This document shows positions 47,427 to 56,075 of a stretch of DNA of 64,000 nucleotides, in pieces. The stretch lies in contig NZ_JOAG01000026.1 in the NCBI RefSeq assembly GCF_000725485.1, positions 62,001 to 126,000 of the forward strand. Reading direction: 5' to 3'. The notes under the pieces were generated by a model. That model had not been told where the DNA came from and did not search any database. It was given only the letters and a program-made list of their open reading frames with translations. Numbering within the stretch: the stretch's first letter is position 1; each line of letters starts with the position of its first letter. A program made the position numbers and the translations under genes. This DNA is from Nonomuraea candida (GTDB lineage Bacteria; Actinomycetota; Actinomycetes; Streptosporangiales; Streptosporangiaceae).

Positions 47427-48611
47427 TCATCGGCTCGCGCTCCAGCGTCCGGTCAGCCAGGTCAGCGGCAGGCAGGCCAGGCACATCAGCAGGCCGGCGA
47501 TGACGACCGCGGACAGGCCGCTGCCGGTCAGGGCCCAGCCGCCGAGCAGCGCGCCGGCGGCGATGCCGGCGTTGACCGCCGAGGCGGGCAGGCTGGCGGC
47601 CAGGTCCCGGGCCGGGCCGGCCAGGGTGGCCACCCGGTACTGCAACGCCGGCACCAGCCCGAAGCCGACCAGCCCCCACACCAGCAGCGCCAGCGCCGTC
47701 AGGACGGGGACGGTCCCGGTCAGATACAGCAGGCCCAGCGCCAGCACCAGCACCACGTTGGCGGCCAGCAGCGTGCGGGAGGCGTCGCGGTCGGCCGCCC
47801 ATCCGCCGGCGAACGTGCCGATCGCGGTGGCCACCCCGTAGGCCAGCAGGAAACCGCTCACTGCCGAATCGGAGATGGCGGTCACCTGCAGCAGGAAGGG
47901 GGTGATGTAGGTGAAGACGGTGAACTGCCCGCCCAGCAGCAGCACGCCGATGGCCAGCATGGCCAGCACCCGGGGCGCGAACGCCGAACGGGCCTGCGCG
48001 CGCAGCCCCGCCGCCTGGCCGCCCGCGGGGGCGGCGATGGCCGGCATCGCCAGCAGCAGCCCGGCCAGAACGATCACGCCGACGGCGACGATCACCATGA
48101 AGGCGCCTCGCCAGCCGAGCGACCGGCCCACCAGGGTGCCGATCGGCACGCCCATGGCGGTGGAGACCGCGATCCCGCCGAGCACGACCGCGATGCCCCG
48201 GCCCAGTCGCTCGACCGGCAACAGCGCGCCGACCGCGGCGAAGGCCGCCCCGACGAACGCCCCATGCAGTGCCCCGGCCACCACCCGGGCTACGAGCAGC
48301 AGCGCGAAGCTGGTCGTGACGACCATGGCCAGGGTGGCCAGCAGGAAGGCCAGCATGCAGGCCCACAACAGAGTCCGCCGGGGCAGGGTGATGGTCGCCG
48401 CGGTCAGCGCCGGCCCGCCCAGGCACAACCCCAAGGCGTAGGCGGTGACCAGGGTGCCGGCAGTACTGACGGTCACGCCGGTATCGGCGGCGATCAGGTC
48501 CAGCACGCCGACGACCACCAGCTCGGTGCTGCCGAGCACGAACGTGGCCAGGAACAACGAGATCAGGGCAAGGTTGCCGCGGGTCCGGCTGAGGGTGGGG
48601 GAGGGAGGCAC
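47427..48611 (-). CDS. MFS transporter (AraJ/DHA1-type)
   Basis: 394 residues with 12 predicted membrane helices, starting LALISLFLATFVLGSTELVV, the family's usual first helix, and the DHA1-type loop WRGAFMVIV after GVPIGTLVGRSLG. The GTG start has GGAGA five bases upstream. Likely a proton-driven exporter of sugars or drugs. It precedes the MBL gene in the same direction. Confidence 0.85.
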   Translation of the reverse strand: MPPSPTLSRTRGNLALISLFLATFVLGSTELVVVGVLDLIAADTGVTVSTAGTLVTAYALGLCLGGPALTAATITLPRRTLLWACMLAFLLATLAMVVTTSFALLLVARVVAGALHGAFVGAAFAAVGALLPVERLGRGIAVVLGGIAVSTAMGVPIGTLVGRSLGWRGAFMVIVAVGVIVLAGLLLAMPAIAAPAGGQAAGLRAQARSAFAPRVLAMLAIGVLLLGGQFTVFTYITPFLLQVTAISDSAVSGFLLAYGVATAIGTFAGGWAADRDASRTLLAANVVLVLALGLLYLTGTVPVLTALALLVWGLVGFGLVPALQYRVATLAGPARDLAASLPASAVNAGIAAGALLGGWALTGSGLSAVVIAGLLMCLACLPLTWLTGRWSASR

Positions 48612-48828
48612 GTCGATCTCCGGTTCAGGTCGTCAAGGGTGTTTCCGCGACGGCGGCTGCGGGGCTGGGCAGCGACGACGCGCGTCCAGCAGTGCAAGCG
48701 CCATGCGGTGACGGGGGAGGCGCCGTGCCGGGACGCTCCCCCGTTTCGGTCAGCGTCCCGGCCGGTTTCAGCGCCGATGGTTGCCGCCACGCCGGTCATC
48801 GCATGGAGGGTTTCTGTCGCTTGAGGAG

Positions 48829-49233
48829 TTACAGGGCCTGGATGAGCCCGGCCGCCAGGGTGATGAGCGCGGCCGCCAGCAGCAGGGCGCCGGTCCGCGT
48901 GAGCAGCGTGCCGGGCGAGCTGCGGCCCTGCCGGCCGATGCCCAGATGCAGGAAGAACCCGCCCGACTGGGCCAGCACCCCGGCCAGCAGAGCGGCACCG
49001 CAGGCCCATTCGAGGCCGTCTCCGAAGCCCGCGCGGGGCAGGTACAGCAGGTAGACGAGGGAAAGGATCAACAGCACGCCGGCATGGGCGTGACCGGCCC
49101 GGAAGAAACGTTCGCGGAAGGCTCCCAGCCGGTCCGGGTCGGTGGTGACGAAGCGCAGCAGCGCGTGCCCGCCGAACTCGACCGTCACGATCGACAGGAT
49201 CGCCACGATCGGCAGGACCTCGGTGGGCTCCAT
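48829..49233 (-). CDS. Four-helix membrane protein of unknown function
   Basis: 134 residues from the ATG at 49233 (GGAGGA five bases upstream). Four membrane helices (VLPIVAILSIVTVEFGG, AGVLLILSLVYLLYLP, WACGAALLAGVLAQSGGFFL, TGALLLAAALITLAAGLIQA). A conserved-looking HAHAG motif lies between helices. I recognise no named family. Confidence 0.65.
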   Translation of the reverse strand: MEPTEVLPIVAILSIVTVEFGGHALLRFVTTDPDRLGAFRERFFRAGHAHAGVLLILSLVYLLYLPRAGFGDGLEWACGAALLAGVLAQSGGFFLHLGIGRQGRSSPGTLLTRTGALLLAAALITLAAGLIQAL

Positions 49234-49797
49234 CACCGTCCTCCGGCGCTCGCGCGCTGCGCCTTCACCGGGTGGAGGCGGGTGTCGCTGGAACGTCTCA
49301 TCAGATCTCCTTGCTTGGGAGGGGCGCAGCCGAGGGCCGAGGCCTTTGTCCGGGCTGGTGGCCGCGGTCATGTCGCCCTGGAGATCGCCCGCCAGGGCGC
49401 AGGTCAGCTCCGGCGGCCCTCATCCGTGTCCCCGTCCGTGTCCCCCGTCTCGCCGCGATGAGCGTTCCGGCCGCTGCCCTCCAGGCAAGGTCCTTCACAA
49501 CCGTCTCGTTCCTCTCCATAAGGTCGGCAGCGTCCGACCCCGATCACGGCTCCCGGCGAACGGCGGCGCCGGTGTGGACGACCAGGGCCACCCGCACCAT
49601 GCGGCTGGCGCAGGAAATGGCGCCAGCTAGTGCCGTTTGTCCGATTTGCGAGATGCGAATGCTGTGGCGTGGCGATGCGCGCCGTAGCGTCCGCCACGCA
49701 AACCCCAACAAAGGGGAGCATTGCGGGCCGGACGGAGGGGAACAACGGCCATTTTCGCAACACCGGTTAACACGGTGGTTCATGATCGGTGGGGGTG
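49234..49797. other. Intergenic stretch with decayed sequence
   Basis: About 560 bp with no supportable gene. It holds a 7-bp hairpin (CTGGCGC/GCGCCAG near 49615) and, at its right end, a copy of the LysR promoter (GGTTAACACGGTGGTTCATG and onward). It looks like the debris of deleted genes. Confidence 0.45.
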
Positions 49798-49848
49798 ATG
49801 GAGCTGCGCGGCATGGAGATCGTCCTGGCGCTCGCCGAAGAGCTCGAA
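49798..49848 (+). pseudogene. Truncated LysR gene start
   Basis: ATG at 49798 encodes MELRGMEIVLALAEELE, close to MELRDIEIFLTLAEELH of the intact LysR gene at 45070. Similarity stops after 17 codons. The upstream GGTTCATGATCGGTGGG is also shared. Confidence 0.7.
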
Positions 49849-49877
49849 GCGCCGTTTCCCGCCAAGCCACGATCCAT

Positions 49878-51005
49878 CTACCGGATGATCCGCACCTCCG
49901 CACCGGGTAGGTCGGACCACCAGCGGTCATAGCGGCGGTAAACCCCCGGCTCGCGGCCGGCGAGCAGCGCCGCCAGCGCCTGCGCCTCGGCGGCCAGTTC
50001 GTCCCACACCTGGCCGGGCAACGGATGGAACGCGGTGGCCTCGATCCCCTTCTCGGCCGGCCGCCACACGCCGGCGACGTAGCCGTCGACCAGGAGGGTC
50101 GGCAGGACATCGCCGTTGGTCCGGGTGACGAGCTTGCGATACTGCGGCGGGATGATGCGGCTGCGGTCGGCGTGGGCGAGCAGGACGTTGTCCCACATGG
50201 GCAGCAGCCGTGCCGGGGCGGGCGTGTCCTCGGCCGGGCGAGGCGCGCCTGGCAGGTCGAACAGCTCCGAGCCGTCCGGCCCGGTCAGCCGCTGGAGTGT
50301 GCCCGCGAGGGCATCCATCGCGCTGCGGGCGCGTCTGCGGGTCACCAGCGCGAATTGCGCCACGTCGACAGCCGATGCCGGGCCGAACCCCTCCAGATAG
50401 CGCAGGACCAGCGTCTGCAGGGCTTGGTCGGCTTCCGCTCCGAGCGTCGGCGGGATTCCGGCGGCGACGTAGGCCGGGCGGGTGCCGAACGACCACGGCG
50501 CTCCCGTGGCTGCGTGCAGGAGCGGGGCGTAGGTCCGCAGCGCCCACCACACGCCCTTCGGTGGAACGCCGAGCCGCGTCTGGATCCATGACTGGATCTC
50601 GTCGGCGGACCGGGGCTGATCCGCGAAGGCCAGCAGGTCGCCGACCAGGGCGTCTGCGTCGGCGGGGGTGATGCCACTGCGCGTGAAGCGCGGGGCGCCG
50701 AGCCGGGCGGCGCGCAGCGAGGGCTGCATCGCCTCATGGAGGTGGGGGTGGTCGTCGGCGTGTACGGCGTGCAGCGTGATCCGCAGGAGCGTGGCCTTGA
50801 CGATCTTGCGCTCGGCGAAGGCCGCGTCCAGGTCGGCCGGGTCGAACGCGGTGATCCGATTCCACAGGGCCAGATACGGCGAAGCCGCATGCTGCGCCTG
50901 CAGGGCGACCACCCGGCGCACCGCCTCGGCGACATCGAGGGCCTCCCGCCCCAGCAGCAACTGGCGGGCGAGGGTGGACCGGTTGAGTTCGCGCGCGGTG
51001 ATCAC
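49878..51005 (-). CDS. AlkZ-like winged-helix DNA glycosylase family protein
   Basis: 375 residues. ARELNRSTLARQLLLGRE and VVALQAQHAASPYLALWNR are typical of the HTH_42/AlkZ family; the Q-A-Q corresponds to the QxQ motif that in AlkZ (Streptomyces) helps hydrolyse alkylated bases and interstrand crosslinks. The C-terminal part has LLPMWDNVLLAHADRSRIIP and VLPTLLVDGYVAGVW. Related members protect producers from genotoxic metabolites. The small gene at 51010 lies 4 bp upstream in the same direction. Confidence 0.75.
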   Translation of the reverse strand: MITARELNRSTLARQLLLGREALDVAEAVRRVVALQAQHAASPYLALWNRITAFDPADLDAAFAERKIVKATLLRITLHAVHADDHPHLHEAMQPSLRAARLGAPRFTRSGITPADADALVGDLLAFADQPRSADEIQSWIQTRLGVPPKGVWWALRTYAPLLHAATGAPWSFGTRPAYVAAGIPPTLGAEADQALQTLVLRYLEGFGPASAVDVAQFALVTRRRARSAMDALAGTLQRLTGPDGSELFDLPGAPRPAEDTPAPARLLPMWDNVLLAHADRSRIIPPQYRKLVTRTNGDVLPTLLVDGYVAGVWRPAEKGIEATAFHPLPGQVWDELAAEAQALAALLAGREPGVYRRYDRWWSDLPGAEVRIIR

Positions 51006-51009
51006 GCCG

Positions 51010-51261
51010 TCATTCCTCCTCGACCGGCAGGGCCGGATAGTCCGTCATGGGATACAGGCCGACGGCGAATCCGTAGGTCGTCTCACCGGAGCGGGGCAGC
51101 AGGTCGAACTCCTGCACGAGGTCCTTGATCCGGTGCCAGAACTCGGTGGCCTGGTCCGGCGAGATGCGGGCATGCCGGATGAACGCATACAGCTGGCGAG
51201 CCTGGAAGGCCGCGGCGGACTCCTCGGCCGCGACCTCGAAGTCGTTGAAGTCCAGCGGCAT
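51010..51261 (-). CDS. Small protein of unknown function
   Basis: 83 residues (MPLDFNDFEVAAEESAAAFQ..., ISPDQATEFWHRIKDLVQEF, YGFAVGLYPM). The stop is 4 bp from the AlkZ-like start, so they are co-transcribed. Mostly helical; no family recognised. Confidence 0.55.
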   Translation of the reverse strand: MPLDFNDFEVAAEESAAAFQARQLYAFIRHARISPDQATEFWHRIKDLVQEFDLLPRSGETTYGFAVGLYPMTDYPALPVEEE

Positions 51262-51301
51262 CGGGGCGCCTATGGCGGAGATCTTGTAGTTTCACCACAT
51301 T

Positions 51302-51391
51302 CAGGGGCAGACGACCGGATTCCTCGGCTTCGCCGACGAGCTACGCCAGGCCGGGCACACCGTGCACACGCCGGACCTCTTCGCCGGGCGC
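51302..51391 (+). pseudogene. Dienelactone hydrolase fragment
   Basis: The plus strand encodes TTGFLGFADELRQAGHTVHT then PDLFAGR, the recognisable N-terminal strand-helix-strand of actinomycete dienelactone hydrolases (A-x-x-LRxAGHTVHTPDLxxG). About 30 codons survive. The opposite strand supplies the last codons of the Gfo/Idh gene. Confidence 0.55.
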
Positions 51392-52636
51392 GGAGACCTC
51401 GACGACGGTGCCGGTGTGGCGGGCGTGTTCGGCGGCCCAGACGATGTGGTGGGAGGCGATCGACTCCTGGGGGCCGGAGGTGATGAGGGTGTGGTCGCCG
51501 GTGGCGACGGCGGCCAGGAAAGCGCGGATGAGCTCGGTGTCGGCGCCGCCGTGGCCGTCGGCGGCCGAGGCGCCGCCCTCTGGGGCGAGGTCGATGGTCT
51601 CGCGGGTGTCGGTGAGGAAGTCGTGGACGGTGAGGGTGCGGCCGTCGCCGTCGATGCTGCCGAGCGTGCCGAAGATCCGGGTCTTGCGGAAGTCGAGGGC
51701 GGTGAAGGCGGTCATGGTGAAGGAGGCGGTGACGCCACCGTCGTATTCGAGGTTGACGACCTGGTGGTCGACGACGTCGTTGCGGCCGGTGTAGACGCAG
51801 GTGCCGTACGGTCCGTCCTGCAGCGCCTTGTGCAGCCCCTCCAGGGTGGGGTCGTCGGTCAGGACGCCGAGCGGCCACTGCCGGTAGACCGGGTCGTCGA
51901 GGAAACGTTCGTAGATGCGGACGGCGGAGTAGGCGCAGGAGCGTTCCACGGGGCAGTCCAGGCAGCGGGCGGTCGCGCCGGGCGGGCGGTTCTCCGGCCG
52001 GAAGTGGAACAGGCCCCCGAAGGAGGAGACGCGGGTGACGGGGCGGCCGATGATGTGGCCCAGCCAGTCGATGTCGTGGCTGGACTTGGCCAGCAGCATC
52101 GGCGACGATTCGGCCTCGATCGCCCACTGGCCGCGTATGTAGGAGTGGGCCTGGTGCCACCAGCCGACGGGTTCGAGGTGTTCGACGCTGACGATCTGGC
52201 CGACGCGACCGGAGTCGACGATGGCCTTCAGCCGGCGGGAGTAGGGGGTGTAGCGCAGCACGTGGCAGACGGCCAGCAGCACGTCGTTGCGGATGACGGC
52301 GGCCACGATGCGCTCGGCGTCGGCCGGAGTGGGCGCCATGGGCTTCTCCAGCAGCAGCGCGTAGCCGCGTTCGGCCAGCGCCACAGCGGGGTCGGCGTGC
52401 AGCCGGTCCGGGGTGGCGATGATGGCGGCGTCGGCCAGGCGCGGCCGGGCGGCCAGGTCTTCCCAACCGGCGTAGACGTGCTCGGCCGTGATGGCGAACT
52501 CGGTGGCCGCGGCGGCGCGGCGGGCCGGATCCGGGTCGGCGACGGCCACCACCTTGCCGGTGCCTTCGGCGGTGGCGATGCGGGCGTAGGCGGTGCCGCG
52601 TGCTCCGGCGCCCACGATCGCCAGAGTGACAGTCAT
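51341..52636 (-). CDS. Gfo/Idh/MocA-family oxidoreductase
   Basis: 431 residues. Rossmann motif LAIVGAGARGTAYARIA, the family EKP motif in LLLEKPMAPTPADAERI, WHQAHSYIRG, and an unusual Cys cluster CLDCPVERSCAYSA that may bind metal. It probably oxidises or reduces a sugar or inositol brought in by the adjacent permeases; its start lies 12 bp after the upstream permease's stop. Its last ~16 residues are encoded opposite the dienelactone-hydrolase remnant, so the natural C-terminus may have been replaced. Confidence 0.85.
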   Translation of the reverse strand: MTVTLAIVGAGARGTAYARIATAEGTGKVVAVADPDPARRAAAATEFAITAEHVYAGWEDLAARPRLADAAIIATPDRLHADPAVALAERGYALLLEKPMAPTPADAERIVAAVIRNDVLLAVCHVLRYTPYSRRLKAIVDSGRVGQIVSVEHLEPVGWWHQAHSYIRGQWAIEAESSPMLLAKSSHDIDWLGHIIGRPVTRVSSFGGLFHFRPENRPPGATARCLDCPVERSCAYSAVRIYERFLDDPVYRQWPLGVLTDDPTLEGLHKALQDGPYGTCVYTGRNDVVDHQVVNLEYDGGVTASFTMTAFTALDFRKTRIFGTLGSIDGDGRTLTVHDFLTDTRETIDLAPEGGASAADGHGGADTELIRAFLAAVATGDHTLITSGPQESIASHHIVWAAEHARHTGTVVEVSAPGEEVRRVHGVPGLA

Positions 52637-52648
52637 GAAGATTTCCCC

Positions 52649-53455
52649 CTATTTGACGGCGCCGGCGAGGATGCCCTTGACGAAGTGGCGCTGGAAGAAC
52701 AGGTAGAGCAAGACGATCGGGGTGATGACGATGATCGTGCCAGCGGACAGCAGCGGGATGTTCTTGCCGAACTGCTGGACGAACTTGCCCAGCCCGGACG
52801 GCGCGGTGCGCATGGCGGGGTCCTGGATGAGGATCAGCGCGAGCAGGAAGTGGTTCCACGCCCACATGAAGTACAGCAGGCCGAGCGTGGTCAGCGCGGG
52901 CCCGGCGGTGGGCAGCAGCACCCGGGTGAGCACCCGTCCGCTGGAGGCGCCGTCCATCTGGGCGGCTTCGGTGAGCTCCTTGGGCAGCGACTCGAAGTGG
53001 CTGCGCATCCAGAACACGCCGAACGGCATGAACGCGCCGATCAGCGGCAGGATGACCGCCCAGTAGCTGTTGAGCAGGCCGATCGAGCGCAGGTCGTAGT
53101 AGAGCGGGATGACGATCGCCTCGTACGGCAGTGCCAGGCCGAGCATGAGCAGCGCGAACAGCGGCCCCTTGACGCGCAGGTCCATGGTGGCCATGCCGTA
53201 GCCGGCCAGGGTGGCCAGCACCAGCGACAGGGGTACGACGCCGAGTGCGATGATCGCGCTGGATTTGAGCAGTGTGGCGAACCCGGCGCTGCTCCAGGCG
53301 GTGGCGAAGTTCTCCCAGTGCGGGTCGCTCGGCCACTCCAAGCCGGGGGTGAGGTTCGACTCGGGCTGCAGGGCGGCGCTGAGGATGGCCAGGAACGGCA
53401 GCACGACGCTGGCAGCGGCCGCGAGCAGCGCCAGCCGGGTCAGGTGTCGGTTCAT
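52649..53455 (-). CDS. Carbohydrate ABC transporter permease (MalG-type)
   Basis: 268 residues, six membrane helices (LALLAAAASVVLPFLAILSA and others). The EAA loop for the ATPase is TEAAQMDGASSGRVLTRVLL then P. Begins 4 bp downstream of the other permease gene. It forms the membrane channel with that protein; the ATPase (usually a shared MsiK) is not encoded here. Confidence 0.9.
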   Translation of the reverse strand: MNRHLTRLALLAAAASVVLPFLAILSAALQPESNLTPGLEWPSDPHWENFATAWSSAGFATLLKSSAIIALGVVPLSLVLATLAGYGMATMDLRVKGPLFALLMLGLALPYEAIVIPLYYDLRSIGLLNSYWAVILPLIGAFMPFGVFWMRSHFESLPKELTEAAQMDGASSGRVLTRVLLPTAGPALTTLGLLYFMWAWNHFLLALILIQDPAMRTAPSGLGKFVQQFGKNIPLLSAGTIIVITPIVLLYLFFQRHFVKGILAGAVK

Positions 53456-53459
53456 CCCC

Positions 53460-54356
53460 TCACCGCTCCCTGGTCAGGCGGTTGAGCCCGTACATGACCG
53501 CGCACGTGAGCAGGCTCAGCACGGTGGCCAGCGCGCACGCGGTGCCGACCCGGCCGGCGGTGAAGACGAGCTGGTAGATCTGCACGCCGGGGACCATCGT
53601 GGCGTAGCCGGGGCCGCCGCCGGTCATCACGTAGACCACGTCGAAGCTGGCCAGGGCGGCGATGATGGTGACGGTCGCGGCCACGGCGATCTCCTTGCGC
53701 AGCCCGGGCACGGTGACGTGCCAGAACTCGCGGACCGGGCCGCAGCCCTCGACCCTGGCCGCCTCGTACAGCGATGGCTCGATCTTGCCGATGCCCGACA
53801 GGAGCAGCAGGAAGCACAGCCCGGTGCTGACCCAGGTGCCGACCAGGCCCACGGCGGGGTAGGCGAGGGTGAAGTCGCCAAGCCAGGAACTGTCGAGCCC
53901 GAGCGGCCCGTCGGCGCTGTAGATCCATTTCCAGATGACGCCGACCGCGACCAGCGGCAGGATCTGCGGCAGGAACAAGATCGTCCGGATGAACGGCATG
54001 GCCTTCCACGGGGTCGCGGCCACCAGCGCGGCCAGCACCAGGCCGATCCCGATCGGCAGCACCGAGTAGAAGACGATGAAGCCGAAGGCGTGCAGCAGCG
54101 AGCTGCGCAGGGCGGCGTCGGTGAAGACCTCGATGTAGTTGGCCAGGCCGGCCCAGGTGGCCACGCCGATGCCGTTCCACTCCCACAGGGAGATCCAGAG
54201 GCTGTGCAGCCACGGCACGATGACGAAGGCGGCGTAGAAGAGCAGCGCGGGCAGCACGTACAGCAGCGGCGTCAGTCTGCCCCGGCGGCGCCGCGGCGCC
54301 GGCGCGGCGGTTTCCCGCCCGGCCCGGCGCGCCGGCAGCACGGCGGTGTCAGCCAT
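53460..54356 (-). CDS. Carbohydrate ABC transporter permease (MalF-type)
   Basis: 298 residues, six membrane helices starting PLLYVLPALLFYAAFVIVPW. EAA loop: YEAARVEGCGPVREFWHVTV then PGL. The start overlaps the stop of the truncated binding-protein gene by 8 bp, so the operon order is binding protein, MalF-type, MalG-type, Gfo/Idh. Confidence 0.9.
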   Translation of the reverse strand: MADTAVLPARRAGRETAAPAPRRRRGRLTPLLYVLPALLFYAAFVIVPWLHSLWISLWEWNGIGVATWAGLANYIEVFTDAALRSSLLHAFGFIVFYSVLPIGIGLVLAALVAATPWKAMPFIRTILFLPQILPLVAVGVIWKWIYSADGPLGLDSSWLGDFTLAYPAVGLVGTWVSTGLCFLLLLSGIGKIEPSLYEAARVEGCGPVREFWHVTVPGLRKEIAVAATVTIIAALASFDVVYVMTGGGPGYATMVPGVQIYQLVFTAGRVGTACALATVLSLLTCAVMYGLNRLTRER

Positions 54357-55404
54357 GGGTCTTGGCCCACTCGTCCTGGACGGCGGTGATGAAGCCGGCC
54401 GGGTCGCTCTTGCCGCCGATCAGCTCCTGGGTGGCGGCGGTCAGCTTGTCGTTCATGGTGGCGGTGGCGTTGTTGTTGAAGCCGACCAGCCCGTCGTCGG
54501 TGTTGACCTTGGTCCAGGCGGCCACGATGTCGGCCATCACGGTGCCGGTCCCGGGCTTGGCGGCGGCCGGGTCGGCGGGCAAGAAACCGGCCTTGAACTC
54601 CTCGGCCGAGGCCTCGGGTGAGTGCAGGAAGTCCAGGAACGCCGCGGCGGCGTCGGGGTTCTTGCTCTTGGCGGAGATCGCGTACGCCACCGAGGTGCCG
54701 ATCGCGGTGGCCTTGGCCCCGGGGAAGGCGAAGAAGCCGGCCTCTGCCTTGAGCCCGTCACCGATCTTGGCGGCGTCCCAGTTGCCGTCGATGAAGAACA
54801 CGCCCTCGCCCTGGGTGAACTTGGTCACCGCGCCCTGCAGGTCGACGCCGTTGGCGTCCTTGGGCAGGTAGCCCTTCTGTGCCCAGTCGAGCAGCTTCTG
54901 CGCGCCCGCGCGGTTGCCGGCGGTGTCGAAGCTGACGCCCTTCTGGCCGAAGGTCCACTTCGCGGCGTTGGCGGCGCCGTCCTGCGACTGGCCGATGAGC
55001 TGGACGGTGAAGGCGGCGTGGCCCTGGGCGTTGCCGAGTTGCAACGGCAGCTCGCCGGCGGCCTTGGCCTTGGCGAGGGCGGTCTCGAAGTCGGCCAGCG
55101 TGGCCGGCGGGGCGGTGATGCCGAGCTTGGCGGCCTTGGCCTTGTTGTAGTAGACGCCGACGAGGGAGAAACCGGCCGGGGCGGCGTACAGGTCGCCGCT
55201 GCCCAGGGTGCTGCCGTCGGCGGCGACCCGCCATTGGGCGAGCTGGGTGCTGGGGTAGGTCTTGTCCCAGCCGTAGGCCTTCTCGTAGGCGGCCAGGCTG
55301 CGCACCAGCCCGTCCTTGACCGTGGTGCCCACCGAGTTGAGCAGCGCGATGTCCGGCGCCTGGTCGGAGGCGAGCGACAGGTTGAGGCTTTTGTTGTGGA
55401 GCGG
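54349..55404 (-). pseudogene. Sugar-binding protein gene lacking its 5' end
   Basis: The body is a normal extracellular solute-binding protein of family 1 (LASDQAPDIALLNSVGTTVK, APAGFSLVGVYYNKAKAAKL, GEGVFFIDGNWDAAKI, AAAFLDFLHSPEASAEEF). The first ~80 residues, including the lipoprotein signal, are missing: similarity starts near 55404 and a stop codon lies just upstream in this frame. A GTG at 55332 could start an internal product but without export. Transport by this operon is therefore probably lost. Confidence 0.8.
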
Positions 55405-56030
55405 TACGGCTCAGCGTCGCCGTCCCCGGCTGGAGCGGGATGCGTCTGACCGAGGAGATCGGCGGGCAACTGGACTGCCCGATCGTGGCCATGAAGGACA
55501 CCAACCTGGCCGTCCTGGCCGAACACCGTCACGGCACCGGCCGCGACGTCTCCCACGTCCTGTACGTGCACGTGGGCCACCGGCTCGGCGTCGGCCTGCT
55601 CATCGACGGCCGCCCCTTCACCGGCGGCACCGGCGCGGCGGGCGAGATCGGCCGCCATCCCGGCCTCGGCTGGGAGCAGGCCCCCGCACGGCTCCTGGCC
55701 GAGGCGGGCGCGAACGCCATCGAAGCGGTCTTCACCCGCGCCCGGCAAGGCGAGCCCAAGGCGCTGAGCGCCGTGGACGGCTTCGCCCAGGCGCTCGCCA
55801 ACGGCATCGGCGCCATGGTCCTGGCCGTGGACCCGCAGCTCATCGTGATCGGCGGCGGCGTGGCCAAGGCGGGCACGACGGTCCTCCAGCCCATCGCCCG
55901 GCACCTGACCTCCCTCTGCTACGAGGTGCCCGACCTGCAGATCTCCACCCTCGGCGAGGACGCGGTGACCATCGGCGCCATAGAGGTGGCCCGCGACCGG
56001 GTGCGAGCGGAGTTGTTCGCGGACTCTTGA
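55404..56030 (+). pseudogene. ROK-family regulator gene lacking its 5' end
   Basis: The frame is open from 55386; ROK similarity begins around RLSVAVPGWSG and continues RLTEEIGGQLDCPIVAMKDT, LYVHVGHRLGVGLLIDGRPF, GAAGEIGRHPG and LAVDPQLIVIGGGVAKAG. Missing are the N-terminal winged helix and the first half of the ROK fold. The zinc-binding CxCGxxGC motif is absent. An internal ATG at 55440 exists, but the protein could not bind DNA. It abuts the truncated binding-protein gene head to head. Confidence 0.8.
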
Positions 56031-56075
56031 CGCCGCATGGCGGACTCTTGAGGCCGCATGGCCCCGGGCGCTGCG

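Noticed and set aside
49404-49763. Minus-strand frame of 119 codons between two genes
   Set aside because: No domain, no ribosome site, and codon use typical of noncoding high-GC DNA.
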